NCBI RefSeq assembly: GCF_000720255.1
Contig: NZ_JOJE01000009.1
Location: 62,001-126,000, forward strand
Direction: 5' to 3'
Origin: Streptomyces griseus subsp. griseus
GTDB taxonomy: Bacteria; Actinomycetota; Actinomycetes; Streptomycetales; Streptomycetaceae
Length of the DNA stretch: 64,000 nt
The translations under genes were made by a program, and so were the position numbers. Below, one piece after another: positions 1 through 8,941 of the stretch (position 1 is its first letter; each line of letters opens with the position of its first letter). The notes beneath the pieces were generated by a model. It was not told where the DNA came from. It ran no database searches and saw nothing but the letters and a program-made list of their open reading frames with translations.

Positions 1-41
1 GCGCCCGCGCCTCCCCCGAGCGGGCGCTGGTGGGTGAAGAA

Positions 42-71
42 AATGGCCCCGCCGCAAGCGGCGGGGCCATT
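42..71 (-). terminator. Terminator of malic enzyme gene
   Basis: A 14-bp inverted repeat (AATGGCCCCGCCGC and its complement) encloses a two-base loop. It lies 27 bp past the stop codon of the minus-strand malic enzyme gene. A second weaker hairpin (GCGCCCG/CGGGCGC) occupies bases 1-27. Fold inferred by eye. Confidence 0.75.
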
Positions 72-98
72 CGACGCAAGCTCAGCGCGGAGCCGACC

Positions 99-1322
99 TC
101 AGGCCCGAGCAACCCCCTCCGCACGAGCCGCCGCGGCCACCGCGGCCGTAACCGCCGGAGCGACGCGCTCGTCGAAGGGTGAGGGGATGACGTAGTCGGC
201 CGCGAGGTCGTCGCCCACGACCGCCGCGAGCGCCTCCGCCGCCGCGATCTTCATGCCCTCCGTGATCCGGGAGGCCCGCACCTGAAGCGCCCCGGCGAAG
301 ATGCCCGGGAACGCCAGCACGTTGTTGATCTGGTTCGGGAAGTCGGACCGCCCGGTCGCCACGACCGCCGCGTACTTGTGGGCGACGTCCGGATGCACCT
401 CGGGGTTCGGGTTGGCCATCGCGAACACGAACGCGCCCTCAGCCATCGAGGCCACGGCCTCCTCCGACACCGTACCGCCGGAGACACCGATGAAGACGTC
501 CGCGCCCTCCAGTGCCGCCTCCAGCGACCCGGAGATCCCCGCCTTGTTGGTGAACTCGGCGAGCTCCGCCTTGACCGCCGTGAGGTCGTCGCGCTCCCGG
601 GAGACGACGCCCTTGCGGTCCGCGACCGCCACGTCCCCGATACCGGCCTCGATCAGCATCTTCGCGATGGCGACGCCCGCCGCGCCCGCGCCCGAGATGA
701 CCGCCCGCAGGTCGCCGATCGTCCGCCCGCTCAGCCGTGCCGCGTTGCGCAGCGCGGCCAGCGTCACGACCGCCGTACCGTGCTGGTCGTCGTGGAAGAC
801 GGGAATGTCCAGCTGCTCCTGGAGCCTGCGCTCGATCTCGAAGCACCGCGGCGCCGAGATGTCCTCCAGGTTCACGCCGCCGAACGAGGGAGCGAGCCGC
901 ACCACGGTCTCGACGATCTCGTCGACGTCCGTACAGGCCAGCGCGATCGGCACGGCGTCCACGCCGCCGAACTGCTTGAAGAGGATCGCCTTGCCCTCCA
1001 TGACCGGGAGGGAGGCCTCGGGGCCGATGTCCCCGAGCCCCAGGACGGCCGTACCGTCGGTCACGACGGCGACGACGGACGACTTCCACGTGTAGTCGTG
1101 GACCAGTTCCGGCTGTTCCGCGATCGCGGTGCACACGCGAGCGACGCCGGGGGTGTACGCGAGGGACAGGTCGTCCTTGTCCCGGAGCGGGACGGTGGCC
1201 TGCACGGCCATCTTGCCGCCGCGGTGCAGCGCGAACGCCGGATCGAAGGAATCGAGGGGCTCCGCACCGCCCTCCTGGTCCGTTTTGTTCTCGCCGCGAG
1301 GATTGAAGATCTCCGCTGCCAC
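99..1322 (-). CDS. Malic enzyme (malate oxidoreductase, decarboxylating)
   Basis: The 407-residue product should oxidatively decarboxylate malate to pyruvate with reduction of NAD(P), supplying reducing power and pyruvate in the cytoplasm. The malic N-terminal domain carries YTPGVARV near residue 56 and the metal/substrate segment PVFHDDQHGTA near residue 174. A Rossmann NAD(P) domain follows with GAGAAGVAIAKM. Length is that of the short bacterial form without a phosphotransacetylase tail. The start is GTG, 10 nt after AAGGGG. The S. coelicolor gene at this locus is, from memory, the NADP-dependent enzyme, but cofactor choice cannot be read securely here. It is monocistronic and divergent from the ABC importer. 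Confidence 0.93.
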   Translation of the reverse strand: MAAEIFNPRGENKTDQEGGAEPLDSFDPAFALHRGGKMAVQATVPLRDKDDLSLAYTPGVARVCTAIAEQPELVHDYTWKSSVVAVVTDGTAVLGLGDIGPEASLPVMEGKAILFKQFGGVDAVPIALACTDVDEIVETVVRLAPSFGGVNLEDISAPRCFEIERRLQEQLDIPVFHDDQHGTAVVTLAALRNAARLSGRTIGDLRAVISGAGAAGVAIAKMLIEAGIGDVAVADRKGVVSRERDDLTAVKAELAEFTNKAGISGSLEAALEGADVFIGVSGGTVSEEAVASMAEGAFVFAMANPNPEVHPDVAHKYAAVVATGRSDFPNQINNVLAFPGIFAGALQVRASRITEGMKIAAAEALAAVVGDDLAADYVIPSPFDERVAPAVTAAVAAAARAEGVARA

Positions 1323-1872
1323 TTTGTGTTACCCCTTAGATGTTCATGGTTTGAGGGTGGCCACTCCCTGGTGAGGGGTGGGCGGGCACCACGCACGGCC
1401 CTGTCACTGATACGTACGGGCTCGTACGCGACGGGCGCGCCGCACACGCGCCCTGGGCCCCGGATGAGGGGTGTAAAGAACCTTCTTACCCGACGGACCG
1501 CGCTCAGGACGAGTCCATAACGCGAAGGTCACACGTCATGGGAGCACTCAAGGCTGAATATGGGGACAAGTTCTGGACAACCTCTTGACAAGGGCCCAAG
1601 TGGACACACGTCAGACACCTGGCCTGCGCCCCTCGTGAAAACTGCCGCAGATCTTCCGGCCGGAACGGTCGATTCCCGTAGAAGGTCCGGCCGTGATGTA
1701 CCGGAGTGGTGCGGTTCGGGGGTCACCCGTTATCCGATTTTGACATAGCCGGTCCCCTGAACGGTTCAGTCCGAATGGCAAGATGCCGTAATCACACAAG
1801 GTCGCGACACTCGAAGACGTGTGCTCTCGTCGACCCATCGGCAACTCCACCCATCCGCCGGAGGAACCCAAA
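1323..1872. other. Intergenic region between malic enzyme and ABC importer
   Basis: This 550-bp divergent spacer must hold promoters for the malic enzyme gene and the importer operon. Open frames across it (for instance around 1560-1748) lack convincing codon bias and ribosome sites, so no gene is called. AT-richer stretches lie near 1725-1745 and 1790-1800. No clear operator or riboswitch was recognised. Confidence 0.5.
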
Positions 1873-2838
1873 ATGACCGCCAGCTCCACCCGTCGTACGA
1901 CCGCCGCGCGCTCCCGGCTAGCAGCGGTCGGTGCAATCGCGGTCGCGGGCACCCTGCTCCTCGCCGGCTGCGGTGACCAGACCAAGGACTCCGGTTCGGG
2001 GAGCAGCGACAGCGCCTCCGCCTCGAGTTCGGCCCCGCTCGCCGACAAGCTGCCTCAGGCGATTCGCGACAAGGGTGTCATCAAGGTCGGCTCGGACATC
2101 GCGTACGCGCCGGTCGAGTTCAAGGACAGTTCCGGCAACACGGTCGGCATCGACCCGGACGTCGCCGATGCCCTGGGCAAGCAGCTCGGGGTGAAGTTCC
2201 AGTTCGAGAACGGCACCTTCGACACCCTGATCACCGGTCTGCGCTCCAAGCGCTACGACATCGCCATGTCCGCGATGACCGACACCAAGGACCGCCAGGA
2301 AGGCGTCGACGCCGATACCGGCAAGAAGGTCGGCGAGGGCGTCGACTTCGTGGACTACTTCACCGCCGGCGTCTCCATCTACACCAAGAAGGGCGACGAC
2401 CAGGGCATCAAGACCTGGTCCGACCTGTGCGGCAAGAAGATCGTCGTGCAGCGCGGCACGGTCTCCGAGGACCTCGCCAAGGCCGAGGCCAAGAAGTGCA
2501 CCGGCGGCAAGACGATCGCCATCCAGGCCTTCGACAACGACCAGCAGGCCCAGACCCGCCTGCGCGCGGGCGGCGCCGACGCCGGCTCCTCCGACTTCCC
2601 CGTCGCCGCGTACGCCGTGAAGACCTCCGGCGGCGGCAACGACTTCCAGATCGTCGGTGAGCAGGTCGAGGCCGCCCCGTACGGCATCGCGGTCGCCAAG
2701 AACAACGCCCAGCTGCGTGACGCCCTGAAGGACGCGCTGGACGCCATCATCAAGAACGGCGAGTACGACAAGATCATCAAGAAGTGGGGCGTCGAGGACG
2801 GCGCCGTCAAGAACGCCGTCGTCAACGGCGGCAAGTGA
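1873..2838 (+). CDS. Amino-acid ABC transporter substrate-binding lipoprotein
   Basis: This is the extracellular solute receptor of a polar amino-acid uptake (PAAT) importer. The N-terminal signal peptide ends in the lipobox LLAGC, so the protein is membrane-anchored through lipidated Cys. A Ser-rich linker follows, then a bacterial SBP family 3 domain (KVGSDIAYAPVEF and GIDPDVADALGKQLG). The ATG at 1873 follows GGAGGA by 8 nt and is preferred over an in-frame start 18 codons upstream. About 321 residues, usual for the family. It is the first gene of a three-gene operon with permease and ATPase. The substrate (glutamate, glutamine or another polar amino acid) is not determined by sequence alone. 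Confidence 0.93.
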   Translation: MTASSTRRTTAARSRLAAVGAIAVAGTLLLAGCGDQTKDSGSGSSDSASASSSAPLADKLPQAIRDKGVIKVGSDIAYAPVEFKDSSGNTVGIDPDVADALGKQLGVKFQFENGTFDTLITGLRSKRYDIAMSAMTDTKDRQEGVDADTGKKVGEGVDFVDYFTAGVSIYTKKGDDQGIKTWSDLCGKKIVVQRGTVSEDLAKAEAKKCTGGKTIAIQAFDNDQQAQTRLRAGGADAGSSDFPVAAYAVKTSGGGNDFQIVGEQVEAAPYGIAVAKNNAQLRDALKDALDAIIKNGEYDKIIKKWGVEDGAVKNAVVNGGK

Positions 2839-2877
2839 CGGCTCGCCGCCAAAAGCGGGCACTGAAAGGCAACACCC

Positions 2878-3816
2878 GTGACTGTTGACACCGACAAGAC
2901 GACGGGGCCGGCCGACACGCCCCCGGCCGGACCGGAGGCCATCAAGGCCATCCCGGTCCGGCACTACGGGCGGTACGTCTCCGCCGTTCTCGCCATCGCC
3001 ATTCTGGGCGGGGTCGTCTACGCGTTCTCCCAGGGCAAGATCAACTGGGGCGCGATCCCGGACTACTTCTTCAACGACCGCATTCTCAGCGGCGTGGGCA
3101 AGACGCTCCTGCTGACCGTCCTGTCCATGGTGATCGGCATCCTCGGCGGCATCATGCTCGCCGTGATGCGCCTGTCGAAGAACCCCGTCACCTCGGCCAT
3201 CGCGTGGTTCTACATCTGGTTCTTCCGTGGCACACCGGTCCTGGTCCAGCTGATCGTCTGGTTCAACCTGGGCCTGGTCTTCGAGTACATCAACCTCGGC
3301 CCGTTCTACAAGGACGAGTGGTCGGACTTCATGACCCCGTTCCTGACCGCGCTGCTGGGCCTCGGCCTGAACGAGGCCGCGTACATGGCAGAGATCTGCC
3401 GTGCCGGTCTGCTCGCGGTCGACGAGGGCCAGACGGAGGCCGCGCACGCGCTGGGCATGAGCCACAGCAAGACGCTGCGCCGGATCGTCATCCCGCAGGC
3501 GATGCGCGTGATCGTGCCGCCGACGGGCAACGAGGTCATCAACATGCTGAAGACGACCTCGCTGGTCTCGGTCGTCCAGTACTCCGAGCTGTTGCGCGTC
3601 GCCCAGGACATCGGCCAGACCTCCGGCGCGCCCGCCGAGATGCTGTTCCTGGCCGCGGCCTGGTACCTGCTGCTGACCTCGATCTTCAGCGTGGGCCAGT
3701 ACTACCTGGAGCGGTACTACGCGCGTGGCGCGACCCGCCAGCTGGCGCCGACGCCGCTGCAGAAGATCAGGGCCAACCTCCTGTCGCTCGGCCGTGAGAA
3801 GGGAGGCCTGGCATGA
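2878..3816 (+). CDS. Amino-acid ABC transporter permease
   Basis: An integral membrane permease of the HisM/GlnP type (312 residues). A charged N-terminal extension precedes the first membrane segment near residue 35, followed by about four to five more. The cytoplasmic EAA loop that docks on the ATPase is visible as [17 protein letters not shown] single permease gene suggests a homodimeric channel. Start GTG at 2878, 9 nt after AAAGG. The stop overlaps the ATPase start by 4 bp (ATGA type), indicating translational coupling. Confidence 0.93.
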   Translation: MTVDTDKTTGPADTPPAGPEAIKAIPVRHYGRYVSAVLAIAILGGVVYAFSQGKINWGAIPDYFFNDRILSGVGKTLLLTVLSMVIGILGGIMLAVMRLSKNPVTSAIAWFYIWFFRGTPVLVQLIVWFNLGLVFEYINLGPFYKDEWSDFMTPFLTALLGLGLNEAAYMAEICRAGLLAVDEGQTEAAHALGMSHSKTLRRIVIPQAMRVIVPPTGNEVINMLKTTSLVSVVQYSELLRVAQDIGQTSGAPAEMLFLAAAWYLLLTSIFSVGQYYLERYYARGATRQLAPTPLQKIRANLLSLGREKGGLA

Positions 3817-4619
3817 CCAAGAAGCTCAGCAAGTCCGACACCCCGGTGAAGGGCTCCGGGGAGCCCATGGTCAAGGCCGAGGGCGTCCACAAGTCGTACG
3901 GCCTCGTCGAGGTCCTCAAGGGGATCGACCTGGAGGTGAAGTCCGGCGAGGTGTTCTGCCTCATCGGTCCCTCCGGCTCCGGCAAGTCGACCTTCCTGAG
4001 GTGCATCAACCACCTCGAGAAGATCAACGCCGGACGGCTGTACGTCGACGGGGAGCTGGTCGGCTACCGCCAGAAGGGCGACAAGCTGTACGAGCTCAAG
4101 GACAGCGAGGTCTCCCTGAAGCGCCGGGACATCGGCATGGTCTTCCAGCGCTTCAACCTCTTCCCGCACATGACGGCGGCGGAGAACGTCGTCGAGGCCC
4201 CGGTCCAGGTCAGGGGCGTCAGCAAGTCCCAGGCCCGGGAGCGCGCGATGCAGCTGCTGGAGCGCGTGGGCCTGGCCGACAAGGCCGGGAGCTACCCCGC
4301 GCAGCTCTCCGGCGGTCAGCAGCAGCGAGTGGCGATCGCCCGGGCGCTGGCGATGGACCCGAAGCTGATGCTGTTCGACGAGCCGACCTCGGCCCTCGAC
4401 CCGGAGCTGGTCGGTGACGTCCTCGACGTCATGCGCGACCTCGCCGAGTCCGGCATGACGATGGTGGTCGTCACCCACGAGATGGGCTTCGCCCGCGAGG
4501 TGGGCGACAGCCTGGTCTTCATGGACGGCGGCGTGGTCGTCGAGTCCGGCAACCCGCGCGAGGTGCTGACCAACCCGCAGCACGAGCGCACGCAGGCCTT
4601 CCTGTCGAAGGTGCTGTAG
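3813..4619 (+). CDS. Amino-acid ABC transporter ATP-binding protein (GlnQ type)
   Basis: The ATPase that powers the importer (268 residues). It has Walker [11 protein letters not shown]-loop [10 protein letters not shown], signature LSGGQQQR, Walker [10 protein letters not shown] and the switch His in VVTHEMGF. An N-terminal tail of about 25 residues precedes the ABC domain, slightly longer than typical GlnQ. It is last in the operon and is followed by a strong palindromic terminator. Confidence 0.95.
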   Translation: MTKKLSKSDTPVKGSGEPMVKAEGVHKSYGLVEVLKGIDLEVKSGEVFCLIGPSGSGKSTFLRCINHLEKINAGRLYVDGELVGYRQKGDKLYELKDSEVSLKRRDIGMVFQRFNLFPHMTAAENVVEAPVQVRGVSKSQARERAMQLLERVGLADKAGSYPAQLSGGQQQRVAIARALAMDPKLMLFDEPTSALDPELVGDVLDVMRDLAESGMTMVVVTHEMGFAREVGDSLVFMDGGVVVESGNPREVLTNPQHERTQAFLSKVL

Positions 4620-4627
4620 CCGACGTG

Positions 4628-4663
4628 GTGAGGGGCGGTACGGAATTCCGTACCGCCCCTCAC
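4628..4663. terminator. Bidirectional terminator after ABC importer
   Basis: A perfect 36-bp palindrome centred on GGAATTCC with 18-bp arms (GTGAGGGGCGGTACGGAA). It lies just after the ATPase stop and before the 3' end of the converging methyltransferase gene, so it can serve both strands. Confidence 0.85.
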
Positions 4664-4707
4664 GCGTCTGCGCAGCCGGGTGCCGGCCGGGTGCCCGGGC
4701 CCGGGGC

Positions 4708-5478
4708 CTACTTGAGGGCGAGCAGGAGCGTGTCCGACGGGGAGGACCACACCGGGCGGGCCTCGGTGAAGCCCTTCTCGCGCAGCACACGCGCGTGCCA
4801 GGCGACGGAGGGCATGTCACCGTCGGCGTGCTCGCCGTAGATCTCGAAGCGCTCGGCCGTGGGCCCGGCGAGGGCGGGGTCCTGGGCGGCGACCTGCCAC
4901 CACTCGGCCCAGTCGAGGGCGCCGTCCCGCTTGGCTTGTTCCATGCGCGCGTGCCGCTGTGCGCGCTCGGCCGCGTTGATCCTGGGGGTCGTCTCGTCGA
5001 TCATGTGGTCCGCGTTCAAGAAGACACCGCCGTCGCGGACGAGCTCCGCGATCCGACCGTAGAGGACCGCGAGGGGTTCGCTGTGCAGCCAGTGCAGGGC
5101 CGTGGCGGTCAGGACGGCGTCGTAGGAGTCGTACGGCAGCCTCGTGGGCCAGTCGGGGTCCTTGAGGTCGGCGGTGACGAGCCGGACGCGCTCGTCGCCC
5201 GCGAAGGTGCCCTCGGCGATGGCGAGGAGCGCCGGGTCGAGGTCGACGCCGGTGCTGACGGCGTCCGGGAACCGGGCGAGCAGCCGGGCGGTGATGCTGC
5301 CGGTGCCGCAGGCCAGGTCGAGGACGCGTGGGGCGGGGCCGACGAGCGCCTCCACCATGTCCAGCATGATCCGGAAGCGTTCCTCGCGGTCGGGCATGTA
5401 CCACTCCTGCTGCCGGTCCCAGCTCTCCTGCCAGGCAGGCCAGTCCGCGCCCGTCGTGGTCATGCGCGCGTCCGTCAT
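4708..5478 (-). CDS. SAM-dependent methyltransferase (class I)
   Basis: A cytoplasmic class I methyltransferase of 256 residues. The SAM-binding motif I is VLDLACGTGSITARLL, with the acidic GVDLDPALL on strand 2 and VLTATALHWL as the post-motif strand. The substrate is unknown; sequences of this sort are often of the trans-aconitate or small-molecule methyltransferase subgroup. The ATG at 5478 has GAGGGG 7 nt upstream, better than the earlier in-frame start. Divergent from the CGNR regulator with a 100-bp shared promoter region. Confidence 0.85.
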   Translation of the reverse strand: MTDARMTTTGADWPAWQESWDRQQEWYMPDREERFRIMLDMVEALVGPAPRVLDLACGTGSITARLLARFPDAVSTGVDLDPALLAIAEGTFAGDERVRLVTADLKDPDWPTRLPYDSYDAVLTATALHWLHSEPLAVLYGRIAELVRDGGVFLNADHMIDETTPRINAAERAQRHARMEQAKRDGALDWAEWWQVAAQDPALAGPTAERFEIYGEHADGDMPSVAWHARVLREKGFTEARPVWSSPSDTLLLALK

Positions 5479-5578
5479 CGAACCCCTCCACCAGATAGCT
5501 CGCGTAATACCCTGGAAGCACGACCGGCTGTTACGCGGCCGCACCAACGACCATAGAGCGCCGCCGTAAGGACTACAA

Positions 5579-6226
5579 GTGGAACTGGCCTATTACTCGG
5601 ACTATGCCGTACGGCTCGTGAACAGCGAGGAGCCGTTGCGCGGCAAGGACTCGCTCACCTCGGTCGAGGCGGTCCGCGACCTCTTCGGCCGCAACCGGCA
5701 CACCGCCCGTCGCGCCACGGAGGCGGACGTGACGCGGTTCCGCTCGCTGCGCACCCGGCTGCGCGCCGTCTTCGAGGCAGCCGACCAGGGCGACGAGACG
5801 CTCGCGGTGGACCTGCTGAACGCCCTGATGCTGGAGTTCCCGGTCAGCCCGCAGATCTCCGGGCACGACTTCCGCGACGACGACGGCCGTCCGCTGTGGC
5901 ACATGCACCTGGCCGACCACCCGTCCAACGTCACCGCCGGCTTCGCCGCCATCGCCTCCATGGGCCTGGCGTTCCACCTGACCGAGTACGGCGTCGACCG
6001 CCTGGGCCTGTGCGAGGCCGCCCCCTGCCGCAACGCCTACCTGGACACCTCGACCAACCGCTCCCGGCGCTACTGCTCCGACCGCTGCGCCACCCGCGCC
6101 AACGTGGCCGCCTACCGCGCCCGCAAACGCCAGGAGGCCGACCGCTCCGAACGCCCCGGGCGGACCGAGCGCACCGGTCTGGCCGCCGACAGTGCCCAGC
6201 GCACCAGCGCGAACGGCGAGCGCTGA
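5579..6226 (+). CDS. ABATE/CGNR zinc-finger regulator
   Basis: A 215-residue protein of the family with an N-terminal ABATE (putative stress-sensing) domain and a C-terminal CGNR zinc finger. The finger is visible near residues 145-180 as GLCEAAPCRNAYLD, RRYCSDRCATRANVAAYR, with four Cys for zinc. The family is believed to be transcriptional regulators; the target is unknown. Start GTG follows TAAGGA by 8 nt. The 3' 115 bp overlaps the converging sodX gene, so the Arg/Ser-rich C-terminal tail is read opposite the sodX C-terminus. Both tails look poorly constrained. Confidence 0.85.
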   Translation: MELAYYSDYAVRLVNSEEPLRGKDSLTSVEAVRDLFGRNRHTARRATEADVTRFRSLRTRLRAVFEAADQGDETLAVDLLNALMLEFPVSPQISGHDFRDDDGRPLWHMHLADHPSNVTAGFAAIASMGLAFHLTEYGVDRLGLCEAAPCRNAYLDTSTNRSRRYCSDRCATRANVAAYRARKRQEADRSERPGRTERTGLAADSAQRTSANGER

Positions 6227-6564
6227 GCCGGGGCCGGCGGACGGAACCGGAAGCGGACCCTGCCCAGGATCAGCTCGTCGGGCACGGTCCCGTAGTCGGT
6301 GCTGTCGCCGCCTGCGAACGCGTTGTCCCCGAGCACCCACCAACCACCCTCGCACCGCTGCGTGGCCCGCTTGACGACGAGCAGGTCCTGCTGGAACGGG
6401 TGCCGCAGGACGACCACGTCCCCGACCCTGATCCGCGCTCCGTACCGCACCACCAGCTGGTCCCCGTGGTACAGCGTGGGCACCATGGACGGCCCGGTCA
6501 CCTCGGCCAGCCCAAAGGGCACCGCCGACCTCCCCCGCTCGGTCTCCTGCGACAGCTCCGGCAT
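6112..6564 (-). CDS. sodX: Nickel-type superoxide dismutase maturation protease
   Basis: A 150-residue S26/LexA-like serine peptidase that trims the leader of SodN so that His1 is exposed for nickel binding. The nucleophile Ser is in EVTGPSMVPTL and the general-base Lys in DLLVVKRATQR; GDNAFAGGDSTDYG matches the signal-peptidase box. There is no obvious membrane anchor. The ATG at 6564 is chosen because homologues begin just before the catalytic core; the upstream open frame runs back into sodN. Divergent from sodN, the usual arrangement. The C-terminal ~38 codons overlap the converging CGNR gene. Confidence 0.9.
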   Translation of the reverse strand: MPELSQETERGRSAVPFGLAEVTGPSMVPTLYHGDQLVVRYGARIRVGDVVVLRHPFQQDLLVVKRATQRCEGGWWVLGDNAFAGGDSTDYGTVPDELILGRVRFRFRPPAPAQRSPFALVRWALSAARPVRSVRPGRSERSASWRLRAR

Positions 6565-6709
6565 GCCCGGCACCTCCCCGGTCCGTTCCTCCACCAGTCT
6601 CAGTCTGACCCCGGACTTTTGTCCTAAGCCCAAGGGGGCACTCGCGAAAACCGGTTCCGCAGGGAGTAATGTCCCACCTGAGAAGACGATCACGAGGAAG
6701 GAATGCTCC

Positions 6710-7105
6710 ATGCTTTCCCGCCTGTTTGCCCCCAAGGTCAAGGTCAGCGCGCACTGCGACCTGCCCTGCGGCGTGTACGACCCGGCCCAGGCCCGCATCG
6801 AGGCGGAGTCGGTGAAGGCCGTCCAGGAAAAGATGGCCGCCAACGACGACCCGCACTTCCAGGCGCGTGCCACCGTCATCAAGGAGCAGCGCGCCGAGCT
6901 CGCCAAGCACCACGTCTCGGTGCTCTGGAGCGACTACTTCAAGCCCCCGCACTTCGAGAAGTACCCGCAGCTTCACCAGCTCGTCAACGACACCCTGAAG
7001 GCTCTGTCCGCCGCCAAGGGCTCGACGGACCCGAGCACGGGCGAGAAGGCTCTCCAGCTCATCGCCGAGATCGACAAGATCTTCTGGGAGACCAAGAAGG
7101 CTTGA
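6710..7105 (+). CDS. sodN: Nickel superoxide dismutase
   Basis: Ni-SOD converts superoxide to oxygen and peroxide in a homohexamer. The 131-residue precursor has a 14-residue leader, MLSRLFAPKVKVSA, ending before the nickel hook HCDLPCGVYD. His15, Cys16 and Cys20 of the precursor become the ligands His1, Cys2 and Cys6. The ATG at 6710 follows AGGAAGGA by 6 nt; an ATG 7 nt earlier is out of frame. In S. coelicolor nickel and the repressor Nur control SOD choice, and an sRNA cut from the sodF 3'UTR pairs with the sodN 5' end. Whether this leader keeps that target cannot be judged without sodF. Confidence 0.97.
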   Translation: MLSRLFAPKVKVSAHCDLPCGVYDPAQARIEAESVKAVQEKMAANDDPHFQARATVIKEQRAELAKHHVSVLWSDYFKPPHFEKYPQLHQLVNDTLKALSAAKGSTDPSTGEKALQLIAEIDKIFWETKKA

Positions 7106-7146
7106 TTCCGGGCCTTTTCCACTGTGACATCGGTCGCAGTCCTCTT

Positions 7147-7201
7147 CCGCCCCCGACCCGTCCCGGCCGCCGACCCCGGCGTCCCGACGGACCGGGGGCG
7201 G
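7147..7201 (+). terminator. Possible sodN terminator
   Basis: Inverted repeat CCGCCCCCG ... CGGGGGCGG with a long GC-rich loop, 42 bp after sodN. The loop is about 37 nt, so this is weaker than the other terminators here. Confidence 0.45.
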
Positions 7202-7272
7202 CTTGTCGTCACAGGCCCTGGCTGTTCCGGAACTCCGCGCGCGGCCGGTGGAGACCGTGCGACCCTGACGGG

Positions 7273-7665
7273 GTGAACACCGAGGAACTGGTCCGGCTGC
7301 GGCGGGCGCGGGACCGCATCGACCGCGAGTACGCCGAGCCTCTGGACGTTCCCGCGCTGGCCCGCACCGCGCTGATGTCCCCCGGCCACTTCCAGCGCAG
7401 CTTCCGCCAGGCCTACGGCGAGACGCCCTACGGCTATCTGATGACCCGCCGCGTCGAACGCGCCAAGGCCCTGCTGCGCCGCGGCGACCTGACCGTGACG
7501 GAGGTGTGCATCGCGGTCGGCTGTACCTCGCTCGGCTCCTTCAGCTCCCGTTTCACCGAGCTGGTCGGCGAGACCCCGAGCGCGTACCGGGCCCGGTCGC
7601 ACCAGGCCGGTGCGGCGATCCCCCCATGCGTGGCGCGAACGTACACACGCCCGAAACGGTCCTAG
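7273..7665 (+). CDS. AraC-family regulator (DNA-binding domain only)
   Basis: About 130 residues, consisting almost entirely of the AraC two-helix-turn-helix domain, with recognition helices around MSPGHFQRSFRQAYGETPYGY and VCIAVGCTSLGSFSSRFTELVG. It lacks an effector-binding domain. It ends 9 bp before a VOC protein gene, an arrangement often seen where the regulator controls the adjacent VOC gene. Start GTG at 7273 has no ribosome site; GACCCT lies 6 nt upstream as a possible leaderless -10. Confidence 0.85.
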   Translation: MNTEELVRLRRARDRIDREYAEPLDVPALARTALMSPGHFQRSFRQAYGETPYGYLMTRRVERAKALLRRGDLTVTEVCIAVGCTSLGSFSSRFTELVGETPSAYRARSHQAGAAIPPCVARTYTRPKRS

Positions 7666-7668
7666 GCT
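7663..7668 (+). promoter_or_regulatory. Candidate leaderless -10 element (VOC gene 7675)
   Basis: TAGGCT ends 6 nt before the ATG at 7675, and no Shine-Dalgarno sequence is present. Transcription would begin at or next to the start codon. Confidence 0.5.
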
Positions 7669-7674
7669 CGTGGT

Positions 7675-8091
7675 ATGGACCTGAAACTCCACCAGTGCTT
7701 CATCGCCGTCGACGACCACGACAAGGCGTTGCGGTTCTACTGTGACGTCCTGGGCCTGAAGGTCCGCAACGACGTCAACTTCGAGGGGATGCGCTGGGTG
7801 ACCGTCGCCTCCCCGCTGCAACCGGATGTGGAGATCGTCCTGGAGCCCCCGGCCGCCGGCCCCGACTTCTCTCCCGCCGACCGGCAGGCGATGGCCGAGC
7901 TGCTGGCCAAGGGTGTGCTCCGCGGCGTCATCTTCACCACCACCGACTGCGACCAGCTCTTCGCCCGGGTCCAGGAGGCCGGCGGTGAGGTGCTCCAGGA
8001 GCCGATGGACCAGCCGTACGGGGTCCGCGACTGCGCGTTCCGGGATCCGGCGGGCAACGTGCTGCGGTTCCTGGAGCGCCCGGCCGGGTGA
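7675..8091 (+). CDS. VOC-superfamily (glyoxalase/bleomycin-resistance fold) protein
   Basis: A 138-residue vicinal-oxygen-chelate protein. The first βαβββ module begins LHQCFIAVDDHDKALRFYCDVLGL and the second contains VLRGVIFTTTDCDQLFARVQEAGG, ending DCAFRDPAGNVLRFLE. Potential metal ligands (an early His and terminal Glu) are present. The substrate is unknown. It probably forms a unit with the AraC gene just upstream. Confidence 0.85.
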   Translation: MDLKLHQCFIAVDDHDKALRFYCDVLGLKVRNDVNFEGMRWVTVASPLQPDVEIVLEPPAAGPDFSPADRQAMAELLAKGVLRGVIFTTTDCDQLFARVQEAGGEVLQEPMDQPYGVRDCAFRDPAGNVLRFLERPAG

Positions 8092-8121
8092 CGCGCGCGC
8101 GGAGCGTCCTGCGCGCCGCCC

Positions 8122-8127
8122 TACGAT
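8122..8127 (+). promoter_or_regulatory. Candidate leaderless -10 element (VOC gene 8135)
   Basis: TACGAT ends 7 nt before the ATG at 8135; no ribosome site is visible. Confidence 0.5.
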
Positions 8128-8134
8128 CGTCCCC

Positions 8135-8887
8135 ATGCCGCAACCCATCCTGTGGACCCACGCCTTCGTCGACCGGCCCCTGCAACTCTTCGACCGCGCC
8201 TGCGCCTTCTGGTCGGCGGTCACCAACACCCGGCTGTCCCGCCTGCGCGGTGAGCGGCAGGAGTTCGTCACCCTCCTGCCGGCGGGCGCCGACGCCTGCG
8301 TCAAGGTTCAGGGCGTCGCCGCTGGTGAGGGCGGTGCCCATCTCGACTTCGCGGTGGACCACGTCCCGGAGTTCGTGAGGGGGGTGCTGGACCTGGGCGG
8401 CGAGCTCGTCGCCGACCACGGGCGGTGGGCGGTCCTCGGCTCGCCCGCCGGGCAGCTGTTCTGCGTGGGCCCGTGGTGGCACGGGGAGTCGGTGCGGCCG
8501 CCGGTGGTGCGGGGCAGCCGGCTGGACCAGGTCTGCGTCGACGTACCGCCGTCCGCCTACGACGACGAGGTCGACTTCTGGAGCGAGCTGCTCCCCGGCT
8601 GGCACTCCGTGCCCGGCTCGCTCCCCGAGTTCCACGTGGTGGCACCGCCGCCCGGGCTGCCGATCCGCATCCTCCTCCAGCGCCTCGACGAGGAGCGGCC
8701 CGTCTCCGCCCACCTCGACCTGGCCTGCGCGGACATCGAGAAGACCCGGGCCGCGCACGAACGCCTCGGCGCGACCCTGGTCGCCCGCGAGCGGCACTGG
8801 ACGGTGATGCGGGACCCGGCGGGCGGCACGTACTGCCTGACCGGCCGCGATCCGGTGACGGGCGGACTGCCGCGCCGGACGGGGTGA
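8135..8887 (+). CDS. VOC-family protein with two glyoxalase-like domains
   Basis: A 250-residue protein with two tandem VOC-like halves: residues 1-115 (HAFVDRPLQLFDRACAFWSAV ... VLGSPAGQLFCV) and 125-245 (LDQVCVDVPPSAYDDEVDFW ... VMRDPAGGTYCLTG). Proteins of this shape are usually annotated only as VOC family. It lies 43 bp after another VOC gene but appears to have its own leaderless promoter. Confidence 0.85.
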   Translation: MPQPILWTHAFVDRPLQLFDRACAFWSAVTNTRLSRLRGERQEFVTLLPAGADACVKVQGVAAGEGGAHLDFAVDHVPEFVRGVLDLGGELVADHGRWAVLGSPAGQLFCVGPWWHGESVRPPVVRGSRLDQVCVDVPPSAYDDEVDFWSELLPGWHSVPGSLPEFHVVAPPPGLPIRILLQRLDEERPVSAHLDLACADIEKTRAAHERLGATLVARERHWTVMRDPAGGTYCLTGRDPVTGGLPRRTG

Positions 8888-8941
8888 GCCAACGGATCGT
8901 CGTACAGGCGCACATTCCTGCGGACCCGGCTCGGCGGTCGG

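Noticed and set aside
1560..2048. Small open frames in the malic enzyme-ABC importer spacer
   Set aside because: No consistent third-position GC bias, no ribosome site and no recognisable protein features.
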